64,000 nucleotides of DNA from CAZMGG01 sp964565715 (GTDB lineage Bacteria; Planctomycetota; UBA1135; UBA2386), in assembly GCA_964565715.1 (NCBI GenBank), contig CAZMGG010000008.1, forward strand, positions 1 to 64,000, given 5' to 3'. The notes beneath the pieces were generated by a model. That model worked only from the letters and a program-made list of their open reading frames with translations. It made no database searches and was not told the origin of the DNA. This document shows, one piece after another, positions 1 through 6,931 of this stretch (position 1 is its first letter; each line of letters opens with the position of its first letter). The translations under genes and the position numbers were made by a program.

Positions 1-2
1 CG

Positions 3-902
3 TACCTGCGCATCAGCGAGGGCTGCGACCACAAGTGCACGTTCTGCGCGATCCCGTCGATGCGCGGCCGCAACCGCAGCAAGCCCATCGACGTGCTGGT
101 GGAGGAGGCGCGCATGCTGGCGGCGTCGGGCGTCAAGGAGCTGGTGGTGGTGGCCGAGGACAGCACCGCCTACGGCCTCGACCTGTTCCGCCGCCGCGCC
201 CTGCACGAGCTGTTGGAGCGCCTGGCCGAGGTCGACGGCATCCGCTGGATCCGCGTGATGTACGCCTACCCGCACACCGTCGGGCCCGAGCTGACCACGG
301 TGCTGCGCGAGAACCCCAAGCTGGTCAAGTACCTCGACATCCCGATCCAGCACATCAGCGGGCCGATGCTGCGGGCGATGAAGCGCGGCGTCTCGAGCCA
401 GCAGGTGCAGGACATCCTCTGGCGCCTGCGCGACGAGGTGCCGGGCATCGCCGTGCGAACCACCTTCATCGTCGGCTTCCCCGGCGAGACCGAGCAGGAC
501 TTCCAGGAGCTGCGCGACTTCGCCGCCGCGTTCCGTTTCGAGCGGATGGGCGCGTTCACCTATTCGCGCGAGGAGGGCACGCCGTCCCACGACCTGCCCG
601 ACCAGGTCGACGAGGACGTCGCCGAGGCGCGGCGTGCCGAACTGATGAGGCTGCAGAAGTCGGTGATGGACGGCTTCCAGGCCTCCCTGCTGGGGCGCAC
701 CGTGCCGGTCCTGTTCGACGGCTGGGCCCAGGACGGCGAGGCGCTGCTCGGCCGCACCTTCGCCGACGCCCCGGAGGTCGATTGCACGGTCCGGCTGCCG
801 AAGACCGACGCCGTGCGGCCCGGCGACCTGGTGCCGGTGCGCATCACCGCCGCGCGCGACTACGAGTGGGACGGCGAGCTGGCCGCGGAGACCGGGGCGT
901 GA
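3..902 (+). CDS. rimO: Ribosomal protein S12 methylthiotransferase RimO (5' partial)
   Basis: Radical SAM methylthiotransferase that adds a methylthio group to an aspartate of ribosomal protein S12. The window opens inside the gene, so about 140 N-terminal residues (the UPF0004 domain) are missing. The first visible residues carry the radical SAM cluster motif GCDHKCTFC (C-x3-C-x2-C). They are followed by ELVVVAEDSTAYGLDLF, which matches RimO (usually VAQDTTAYGLDLY) rather than the tRNA enzyme MiaB. The C-terminus has the RimO-type GRTFADAPEVD segment and a TRAM-like domain (last ~65 residues). The stop overlaps the GTG start of pgsA in a GTGA arrangement, so the two are probably translationally coupled. 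Identification is firm; only the 5' end is outside view. Confidence 0.93.
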   Translation, partial: YLRISEGCDHKCTFCAIPSMRGRNRSKPIDVLVEEARMLAASGVKELVVVAEDSTAYGLDLFRRRALHELLERLAEVDGIRWIRVMYAYPHTVGPELTTVLRENPKLVKYLDIPIQHISGPMLRAMKRGVSSQQVQDILWRLRDEVPGIAVRTTFIVGFPGETEQDFQELRDFAAAFRFERMGAFTYSREEGTPSHDLPDQVDEDVAEARRAELMRLQKSVMDGFQASLLGRTVPVLFDGWAQDGEALLGRTFADAPEVDCTVRLPKTDAVRPGDLVPVRITAARDYEWDGELAAETGA

Positions 903-1468
903 ACCTGCCCAACGCCATCACGCTGTCGCGGCTGGTCATCACTGCCGCGGTCTTCGTGTGCCTGGAGCTGGCCGAGGGGGGCCCGGACGCCGCCGACCCG
1001 GCGCTCACCTGGATCGCCTTCGTGCTGTTCCTGATCGCCGCCTTCACCGACTTCCTGGACGGCTGGCTGGCGCGGCGCTGGCAGATGGTGACCGCGCTCG
1101 GCCGCGTCGCCGATCCGTTCGCCGACAAGGTGTTGATCGCCGGCTCCCTGGTCACCCTGCTGCAGTTCCCCGCCGCCACCGCCGTGCTCAGCACCTGGTA
1201 CGTGGTGGTGGTCATCGCCCGCGAGTTCCTGGTCACCGCCGTGCGCGGCGTCGTCGAGGCCAGCGGCCAGCCCTTCCCGGCCGATCGCCTCGGCAAGTGG
1301 AAGATGGTCAGCCAGTGCTGGACCGTCGGCGCGTTGATGACGATGGTCGCCGGCACCGACATCTGGGTCTGGGCGGCGCAGTGGGGCCTCTGGGTCAGCC
1401 TGGTGCTGACCGTCGTGTCGGGCGTCAACTACGTCTGGAAGGCCCGCGCCATCCTGTTCGCCGGGTGA
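899..1468 (+). CDS. pgsA: CDP-diacylglycerol--glycerol-3-phosphate 3-phosphatidyltransferase
   Basis: Integral membrane enzyme that makes phosphatidylglycerophosphate from CDP-diacylglycerol and glycerol-3-phosphate. The 189-residue protein begins VNLPNAITLSRL, the usual PgsA amino end. It contains the complete CDP-alcohol phosphatidyltransferase signature at residues 54-76: D54-G55-x2-A58-R59-x8-G68-x3-D72-x3-D76. Several hydrophobic segments surround it. The start is the GTG that overlaps the rimO stop, because it gives the conserved N-terminus. The next gene, pgpA, encodes the phosphatase for the next step, which supports the PgsA call over other CDP-alcohol transferases. Confidence 0.92.
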   Translation: MNLPNAITLSRLVITAAVFVCLELAEGGPDAADPALTWIAFVLFLIAAFTDFLDGWLARRWQMVTALGRVADPFADKVLIAGSLVTLLQFPAATAVLSTWYVVVVIAREFLVTAVRGVVEASGQPFPADRLGKWKMVSQCWTVGALMTMVAGTDIWVWAAQWGLWVSLVLTVVSGVNYVWKARAILFAG

Positions 1469-1472
1469 ATCG

Positions 1473-1964
1473 ATGGGCCCCGCCGACCGCATCCGCTGGC
1501 TGCTGATCACCTCGGGCGGCCTCGGCATGTCGCCGGTGGCGCCCGGCACCTTCGGCACCCTTGGTGGCGTGCTGCTGGCGGTGCTGGTGCAGGCCACCTG
1601 CCCGGTCGTGGCGCTGCCCTGGGTCCTGCTCGGGCTCGCTGTCGGCCTGTTCGCCTTCGGCTGCACCACCACGGCCTTCGTCATGCGCGTGTTCCAGCGC
1701 GAGGACCCGGGCCCGTTCGTGCTCGACGAGGTGGTGGGTTACCTGGTGACCGTGGGGCTCTACGCGGCGCTGGTGGCGCCGCCGACGCCGGTGGGCCACA
1801 TGGTCGCGTTCTTCCTGTTCCGGGCGTTCGATGTGATCAAGGTGCAGCCGGCCCGTCGCCTCGAGGACCTGCCCGGAGCACTCGGCATCATGGCGGACGA
1901 CGTGATGGCAGGTGTCTACTCCGGGCTCGGCCTCTGGCTGCTGCTGCCCCTGCTCGGCTGGTGA
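1473..1964 (+). CDS. pgpA: Phosphatidylglycerophosphatase A
   Basis: Removes the phosphate from phosphatidylglycerophosphate to give phosphatidylglycerol, the step after PgsA. The protein has 163 residues, typical for PgpA. It shows the N-terminal family signature (MSPVAPGTFGTLGG), the acidic DEVVGYLV motif and the C-terminal DDVMAGVY motif, with several membrane segments between them. The gene starts 4 bp after the pgsA stop. rimO, pgsA and pgpA therefore form one operon, with the two lipid genes in pathway order. Confidence 0.92.
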   Translation: MGPADRIRWLLITSGGLGMSPVAPGTFGTLGGVLLAVLVQATCPVVALPWVLLGLAVGLFAFGCTTTAFVMRVFQREDPGPFVLDEVVGYLVTVGLYAALVAPPTPVGHMVAFFLFRAFDVIKVQPARRLEDLPGALGIMADDVMAGVYSGLGLWLLLPLLGW

Positions 1965-1980
1965 TCGAGGACCCACATCC

Positions 1981-3081
1981 ATGGCACGCAAGTCTGGCAA
2001 CAAGACCGGCAAGGTCGGCCTGAAGCTGGCGCTCGGCGCCGGCGCGGTCGGTTTCGTCGGCGCCTTCCTGGTCGGCGCGCTGGTGCTGCAGAACCTCAGC
2101 GCCGGTGACGACGACAAAGCGATCCAGAAGGCCTGGCTGCTCACCGCCATGCTGTCCCTGGTGGTCGGCATCGCCGCCGCCGGCGTCGCCTGGGTGCAGG
2201 GCGCCCAGATCGGCACCCGCATCACCGACCTCGGCCTGGCGGTGGCCAAGCTCGGCCGCGGCGGCACCGAGGTGAAGGTGCGCTTCCGCGGCAGCGACGA
2301 GGTCGGCGCGCTCGGCCGCGCCCTGCAGTACCTGGCCAGCGACCTGGCGTCGCTGCTGAAGGAGCAGGATGGCGGCGGCGGCGCCACCGCCTCCATGGAT
2401 CCGCTGGTGCGGCAGTTCCGCGACCGCAGCCTGCCGCAGCAGCTCGGCCCCGTGTCCGGCTACGAGCTCGACGGTGCGCTGAGCAAGGGCTCCCGCGGCG
2501 GCCTCGACTACTACGACCTGGTGACCGCCGAGGGCCAGAGCGTGCTCTACCTGGTCAGCGGCGAGGGCTCCGGGCCGCTGGCCGTCGTCGCCTGTCGCAT
2601 GGCCCGCGACGAACTGCAGCGCGCGCTGCAGCAGGGCGCCACGCCGCGCAAGGCGCTGGCCCACGCCAACAAGGTCATGCACCAGAACCTGCCGAAGGGC
2701 GTCTGCGCCAAGGCCACCCTGCTGCTGCTGGGCGCCGACGGCGCCAAGCTCTACCAGGCCGGGTCCCGGTCGCCGCTGCTGATCTGCACCCGCGGCCAGG
2801 TGCTGGAACTGGCCGCCGAGGGGCTGGCGCTGGGCCTCGACGACGGCCCGGTGTTCGAGAAGGCCCTGCGGCCGCAGGAGATCCAGACCGCGCCGGGCAT
2901 GCGCTTCGTCCTGTCCAACGACGCCGGCCTGCGCCTGGACGGCTTCCTCGAGCTGCTCGGCGCACATTCCGCCAAGCACACCGCCATGTTCATGAACATG
3001 ACGCTGGGCACGCTGGAACAGGACGCCGGCGAGGGTGGCCTGCGCGAGGACGTGGTCCTGCTGACCGCCAAGAAGCAATGA
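1981..3081 (+). CDS. Membrane HAMP protein with PP2C/SpoIIE-like phosphatase domain, possibly inactive
   Basis: The protein has 366 residues. Two N-terminal membrane segments (about residues 13-36 and 51-72) are followed by a HAMP-like linker and then a PPM/SpoIIE-type domain in the C-terminal two thirds. The domain shows GLDYYDLV (compare GGDYYDF) and LYLVSGEGSGPLA (compare IGDVSGHGLPA), so the metal-binding Asp before VSG is replaced by Leu. Near the C-terminus FVLSNDAGLRLDG stands where active members have a LYTDGVTEA-like motif. The fold is clear; loss of metal ligands suggests a pseudophosphatase or divergent regulator. ATG 1981 follows a GAGGA ribosome-binding site. The stop overlaps the next start (ATGA). 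Confidence 0.75.
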   Translation: MARKSGNKTGKVGLKLALGAGAVGFVGAFLVGALVLQNLSAGDDDKAIQKAWLLTAMLSLVVGIAAAGVAWVQGAQIGTRITDLGLAVAKLGRGGTEVKVRFRGSDEVGALGRALQYLASDLASLLKEQDGGGGATASMDPLVRQFRDRSLPQQLGPVSGYELDGALSKGSRGGLDYYDLVTAEGQSVLYLVSGEGSGPLAVVACRMARDELQRALQQGATPRKALAHANKVMHQNLPKGVCAKATLLLLGADGAKLYQAGSRSPLLICTRGQVLELAAEGLALGLDDGPVFEKALRPQEIQTAPGMRFVLSNDAGLRLDGFLELLGAHSAKHTAMFMNMTLGTLEQDAGEGGLREDVVLLTAKKQ

Positions 3082-3365
3082 CGGCGCCCCGCGACTTCCA
3101 GGAGCTGATCGAGGCGATCTACTACGAGCGCGACGCGGCCCGCGGCGTGCCCGGCACGCTGCTGTGGTTCGTCGAGGAGGTCGGCGAACTGGTCCGCGCC
3201 ATCCGGCGCGGCGAGCGGGACAACCTGGAGGAGGAGTTCGCCGACGTCTACGCCTGGCTGGCGACGCTGGCGTCCCTGCACGACGTCGACCTGGAGGCGA
3301 TCGGCCGGGCCAAGTACGGGCAGGGCTGCCCGCGCTGCCGGAAGACCCCCTGCGGCTGCCACTGA
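3078..3365 (+). CDS. MazG-like nucleotide pyrophosphohydrolase domain protein with cysteine-rich tail
   Basis: A 95-residue, single-domain all-alpha NTP-PPase-like protein. The acidic metal-binding motifs of the MazG family are visible: EEVGELVRAI and, one helix later, EEEFADVYAWL (the EExxE...ExxD pattern). Family members hydrolyse (d)NTPs to monophosphates and pyrophosphate; the substrate here cannot be told. The C-terminus ends CPRCRKTPCGCH, a compact Cys/His tail that could bind zinc. It overlaps the upstream PP2C-like gene by 4 bp, so the two are probably co-translated. Confidence 0.8.
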   Translation: MTAPRDFQELIEAIYYERDAARGVPGTLLWFVEEVGELVRAIRRGERDNLEEEFADVYAWLATLASLHDVDLEAIGRAKYGQGCPRCRKTPCGCH

Positions 3366-3380
3366 GCCAGACCGTCCATC

Positions 3381-4157
3381 ATGCCCAACGTCTACTTCGA
3401 GCTGACCGAGGAATTCAACCGGGACGGGACGGTGGCGGTGCTGAGCTCGGGTCAGGCGGTCGTGTGGTATCGACTGGCGATGATGAGCAAGGATGGCGAC
3501 TGGATCGTCCGGGAGGACGACGCGGCCTGCGCTCGCATCCGCCAGGTCCTGTCGCGACGCGGGGCACGCTATCGGCCCGGCGCGCCGCTGGCGGTTCCTT
3601 GGTTGCAGGGCGGTTGGTCGAGCCACTTCGAGTTCCTGGATGCAAGGGGATCGCGCGTCCGGTGCGACTTCGTGTCACGGCCGCCGCGGCTGTCCGCCGT
3701 CGCCTGCCAGGCGCAGTTCCAGCGGCCGCCCAGGCCCGGCGAGCCGGCTGTCGTCGATCTGCCGTCGTTGCTGTTGCTCAAGCAGACGCAGCGCGCCAAG
3801 GACTACCCCATCCTCGGCGCCCTGGCGCGCCTGCTGGGTCCTGCACAGGAACTGGAGTTCACGACCGATCCGGATCGCGTCCTCGAACTGGCGGGAGCGC
3901 ACGGCGACAACAGCCCGCGTGAGGCGGTGCAGGTGGCTCGCCAGGGCGGCAGCCGCGATGCCGTGGTCGTGGCCCTGGCCCGCGAGGCCGATCGGTTGCA
4001 GCAGCAGGATCGCGTGCGCGTGCAGGCCTACCTGCAAGCCGGCGCGGCCTATCTGCGGGCGTTCCAGGACGAAGGCCTGGGGGCCCTGGCGCTGGATCAG
4101 GCGCATCCCCGAGTCGTGGCCCTGGCCGAGCGGCTGCTGCCGGCTACGCTCCCCTGA
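3381..4157 (+). CDS. Hypothetical protein, possibly nucleotidyltransferase-like
   Basis: A soluble 258-residue protein that I do not recognise with certainty. The segment MSKDGDWIVRED, the later RVRCDFVSRPPRLS and then DLPSLLLLKQTQRAKDYPIL resemble the layout of minimal nucleotidyltransferase-fold proteins. In those, acidic residues lie on strands and a Leu-Lys-rich helix precedes an (R/K)xKD motif. This is weak, pattern-based inference. It begins 15 bp after the MazG-like gene and is followed after 4 bp by a 78-residue protein, so the two probably form a unit. No signal peptide or membrane segment is seen. Confidence 0.55.
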   Translation: MPNVYFELTEEFNRDGTVAVLSSGQAVVWYRLAMMSKDGDWIVREDDAACARIRQVLSRRGARYRPGAPLAVPWLQGGWSSHFEFLDARGSRVRCDFVSRPPRLSAVACQAQFQRPPRPGEPAVVDLPSLLLLKQTQRAKDYPILGALARLLGPAQELEFTTDPDRVLELAGAHGDNSPREAVQVARQGGSRDAVVVALAREADRLQQQDRVRVQAYLQAGAAYLRAFQDEGLGALALDQAHPRVVALAERLLPATLP

Positions 4158-4161
4158 GCAG

Positions 4162-4398
4162 ATGGAACTACTCTCGGAGGACGACCGGAGTCTCGCCGGC
4201 ATGACCCGAGCCGAACTCGAGGCGGCGTGGGATCTGTGGTTCGAGCTGGCGCAGCACACCAACGACTTCGACGAGCCCTACACCCACGGCGTCTTCCAGG
4301 GCGTCCAGCTCGTACCGATGGGAACGGCCGGTGCCGACGGGTCGGACCAGCCGAGCCGGGGTGCTGCGGCCGATGGACGCGGCTCCGACGCGGACTGA
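4162..4398 (+). CDS. Small hypothetical protein
   Basis: A 78-residue acidic protein starting ATG 4162, 4 bp after the preceding stop. The N-terminal half (TRAELEAAWDLWFELAQ, then HTNDFDEPYTHGVFQG) looks like a folded helical unit. The C-terminal 25 residues are Gly/Ala/Asp-rich and probably disordered. No family is recognised. Its tight spacing suggests it works with the preceding protein, perhaps as a binding partner, but that is inference only. Confidence 0.5.
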   Translation: MELLSEDDRSLAGMTRAELEAAWDLWFELAQHTNDFDEPYTHGVFQGVQLVPMGTAGADGSDQPSRGAAADGRGSDAD

Positions 4399-4474
4399 AC
4401 CGGTCGGCGGCCGGCCTTTCGCGAATCATCGGCGGGGTGGCCCGTAGGGCGCCGCTCCCGTGCCCTAGAGTGCC

Positions 4475-5780
4475 ATGCCGGACCTGATGACCGACCCCGA
4501 AGCAGCCCCTGCCAGCCCCGCGCCGCCGCTGCCCGACTGGGAGTCGTTCTATGCGAGCTACCGGAAGCCCGGCTACGTGCNNNNNNNNNNNNNNNNNNNN
4601 NNNNNNNNNNNNNNNNNNNNNNNNNNNNNNNNNNNNNNNNNNNNNNNNNNNNNNNNNNNNNNNNNNNNNNNNNNNNNNNNGCTTCCAGACCGTGGCGGAC
4701 CTGATGGCCGCGCTCGGCGCGCCGGTGTCGGCGGGCGCGGCGGTGTGGTCCGACCTGGCAGCAGGGCGGGCCGTGGCGGGAACACCGCCGCCCGCCGTGG
4801 AATCCGACGCCGAACCGCCGCGCCGGCGGCTGCCGCCGCCGCTGCCGAGCCGCGATCCCTACGAGAAGCTGCGGACCTCGGCGCAGCAGGCGATGCGGCA
4901 GGCCGCGGCGGTGGCGCGGGACGCGGCCAGCGGCGCCCAGGCCCTGCTGGAGAAGGCGAGGGAGCGGCAGGCCGTGCAGCGCGCGCGGGCCCAGCACCGG
5001 CGGGCCCGGCGGATGGCGGAACGGCTGCGCCGGCAGGCCGAGCGCGACGCCCGGCGGGCCGCCCGCGGGGCGGGGCGACGACCCTCCGGCGTCGGGGCGG
5101 CGCTGCTCACACTTGGCCTTGTCACGCTGGTGCCGCTCGTCATGCTGTCGCGCACCGTCGAGCCGTCGGTGGTCGTCACGATGGACAGCGAGGCCGACTA
5201 TCGCCTGCTCGAGGCGCAGCGACTGCGTTCGCTGCTGCCGACGGCGTACCAGGACCTGGTGCGGCTGTCGCCCCCGGCGTGGCTGGGGAGTCCGGCGCGG
5301 GCCCGGGCCGAGGAGCACCTGCAACGGCACCTGGCCGAGTTCGGCACCAAGGCGCCGCTGTCGTTCGCGGCGATCGCAGCGTTGCCGGAGCCGTTCCCGG
5401 CCTTCGGCGGCATGGTGGTGCTGGGGCCCGACGAGCCCGGCCCGGTGCTGGCCCTGCTCGAACAGGTGGCCCGCGGTGCGGAGGATCCCCAGCTCGAGGC
5501 CGCCGTCCGGGCCGCCGGCCGCCCGGCGCTGGAGTTCGCGGCCATGCAGCTCGAGGGCGAGTCGATGCTGGACGAGGCGAGCGTGACGCGGGCCTCGCGC
5601 CTGCACGGCCTGCTGCGGCGGCTCACCGGCTTCGAGGGCATCGTCCTCTACGAACACGGCGCGCTGGCCGAGGTCGTCCAGCAGAACCGGGCTGTGGGGC
5701 ATCTGTGGCGCTGGTTCCTGTTCGAGTTCGCCCGGACCGACGAGGCCTGGGCCCGCTACACCACGCTGCGCGACCGCTGA
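4475..5780 (+). CDS. Hanks-type Ser/Thr protein kinase with extracytoplasmic tail (interrupted by assembly gap)
   Basis: Paralogue of the kinase at 15699-17438. The visible N-terminus (start ATG 4475) contains LPDWESFYASYRKPGYV, identical to the paralogue, and stops at the N run. After the gap the kinase C-lobe end (FQTVADLMAALGAPVS) is again identical. A Pro/Arg-rich, coiled-coil-prone linker follows, then one membrane helix (LLTLGLVTLVPLVML) and a roughly 220-residue outer domain ending in FEFARTDEAWARY, like the paralogue's FARTEDQWRAT. Reading frames before and after the 100 N disagree, but they agree if the true gap is 720 bp, the length missing relative to the paralogue. The gene is therefore probably intact in the organism. 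Catalytic residues cannot be seen. Confidence 0.8.
4526..4580. repeat. 55-nt exact match to 15738-15792 (left flank of gap 1)
   Basis: The last 55 bases before the first N run are identical to bases 15738-15792 in the paralogous kinase gene, and the base before them differs. Together with the right-hand match (4681-4735 versus 16513-16567, also 55 nt), this suggests the assembler broke at an exact repeat and used 55-mers. Confidence 0.9.
4581..4680. other. Assembly gap (100 N), probably a collapsed exact repeat of a kinase domain
   Basis: One hundred N, a placeholder length. By alignment to the paralogue, the missing segment corresponds to 15793-16512 (720 bp), the whole kinase core from glycine-rich loop to C-lobe. 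A 720-bp insert restores the reading frame across the gap. Confidence 0.85.
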
Positions 5781-5927
5781 GCCGCGCTTGAGCCCGGGCC
5801 ACTGGTTTTCCCGCCGGTCCCGATGGCGCCGTCAGGCCGATGGCAAGGCGTGTTCCGCCGCATGAGGGCCGGCCCATGTCGCCGACGCCGGAGCGGCGCC
5901 GGCGGGAGACTGCCGAGAAACGCCGCA

Positions 5928-6338
5928 GTGTCGCAGCACTTCCCCAATGGCGCGCCTGCCACCGACCGCTCCGCCGAGACCGGCACCTCCTTCCTCGAGG
6001 TCCTGCTGGCCATGGTGCTGGTGGCGATCGCGCTGGCCAGCGTGGCCGGCAGCATCGGCAGCAACCTGAAGGCCAATGCGCGTTCGCAGACCATCACCCA
6101 CGGCTCGCGCTTCCTGCAGGAGGTGCTCGCCTCCATCGACATGCAGACCTACGACGCGCTGCTGACCATGAACGGCAACATCTTCTACGACACCGGCGTC
6201 GCCAGCAGCGCGCGGCTGCGCGTGGACTACACGGCGGCGACGATCGCCGTCGACCTGATCGAGGTCACCGCCGTGCTGCGCGACCAGCGCACGGGGCGGG
6301 AGCTGACCCGGGTCGGCTTGCTGAGGAGCCGGCGATGA
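5928..6338 (+). CDS. Type IV pilin-like / pseudopilin protein
   Basis: A prepilin-type N-terminus, ETG|TSFLEVLLAMVLVAIALA, has Gly at -1 and Glu at +5 of the predicted prepilin peptidase cut, followed by a single hydrophobic helix. The protein is about 136 residues, similar to minor pseudopilins (GspI/PilV type). GTG 5928 is chosen because it gives a short leader. The frame stays open upstream to ATG 5862 and 5823, but the added residues are Arg-rich and look non-coding. The stop overlaps the next gene (ATGA). It is the first of three or four coupled genes for a pilus or type II secretion-like pseudopilus. Confidence 0.75.
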   Translation: MSQHFPNGAPATDRSAETGTSFLEVLLAMVLVAIALASVAGSIGSNLKANARSQTITHGSRFLQEVLASIDMQTYDALLTMNGNIFYDTGVASSARLRVDYTAATIAVDLIEVTAVLRDQRTGRELTRVGLLRSRR

Positions 6339-6931
6339 GCCGCGACGGAGGCGTGCGCCGGCAGCGGGGCTTCACCATCGTCGAGGTGGTGGCGGCGATG
6401 ACGGTCATGGCCATCGTCGGCCTGTCGCTGATGCAGTTGATCCGGATCAGCCACGGTGGCGCCAGGGCCACCGCCGACATGACCCGGAGCTGGGGTGGCC
6501 TGCGCAAGGCGAGCGGCATGATGGCGGACGACCTGGCCCAGTCCGCCGCGACGAAGATGACCCTGGCCACGGTCAACGGCGAGCAGCAGGTGACCTTGCA
6601 GCAGCCGGTGGCGGTGGCGGGCGGCGCGGTGACGTGGGGCGCCTGCGACCTGGCTCAGCCGGTGGCCACCCGCATGCGGCCCGGTTGGTTCGTCCGTTGG
6701 ACCGTGCGCACGGTGAACGGCGAACGCCAACTCGTCCGGCAGCTGCTGGACGCGGCCCAGAGCGTCAAGGTGGAGCAGGTGGTGGTCCGCAAACTGCGGG
6801 CGGGGACCGGCAGCAAGCCGGGCTTCAAGGTGCAGGCCAGCGGCCAGATGTGGACCATCACGCTGTCGGCCGATGGGCCCAACGGGGCCGTGGAGATGGT
6901 GTCCTTCGACGTGGGCTTGAGGAACGCATGA
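6335..6931 (+). CDS. Prepilin-type N-terminal methylation protein (pseudopilin J/PilW-like)
   Basis: A 198-residue protein with the prepilin motif RRQRG|FTIVEVVAAMTVMAIVGL (Glu at +5), a hydrophobic alpha-1 helix and a variable globular C-terminal part. The position after a small pseudopilin and before a PilX-like protein resembles the minor pilin clusters pilV-pilW-pilX or gspI-gspJ-gspK. It overlaps both neighbours by 4 bp (ATGA), which indicates translational coupling. Confidence 0.78.
   Translation: MSRDGGVRRQRGFTIVEVVAAMTVMAIVGLSLMQLIRISHGGARATADMTRSWGGLRKASGMMADDLAQSAATKMTLATVNGEQQVTLQQPVAVAGGAVTWGACDLAQPVATRMRPGWFVRWTVRTVNGERQLVRQLLDAAQSVKVEQVVVRKLRAGTGSKPGFKVQASGQMWTITLSADGPNGAVEMVSFDVGLRNA

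Noticed and set aside
860..3078. Long minus-strand open frames opposite pgsA, pgpA and the PP2C-like gene
   Set aside because: The plus-strand frames encode recognised families with overlapping starts and stops; the antisense products have no motif.
4581..4680. Frameshift in the first kinase gene
   Set aside because: The frame change is caused by the arbitrary 100-N placeholder; a 720-bp segment as in the paralogue restores the frame.
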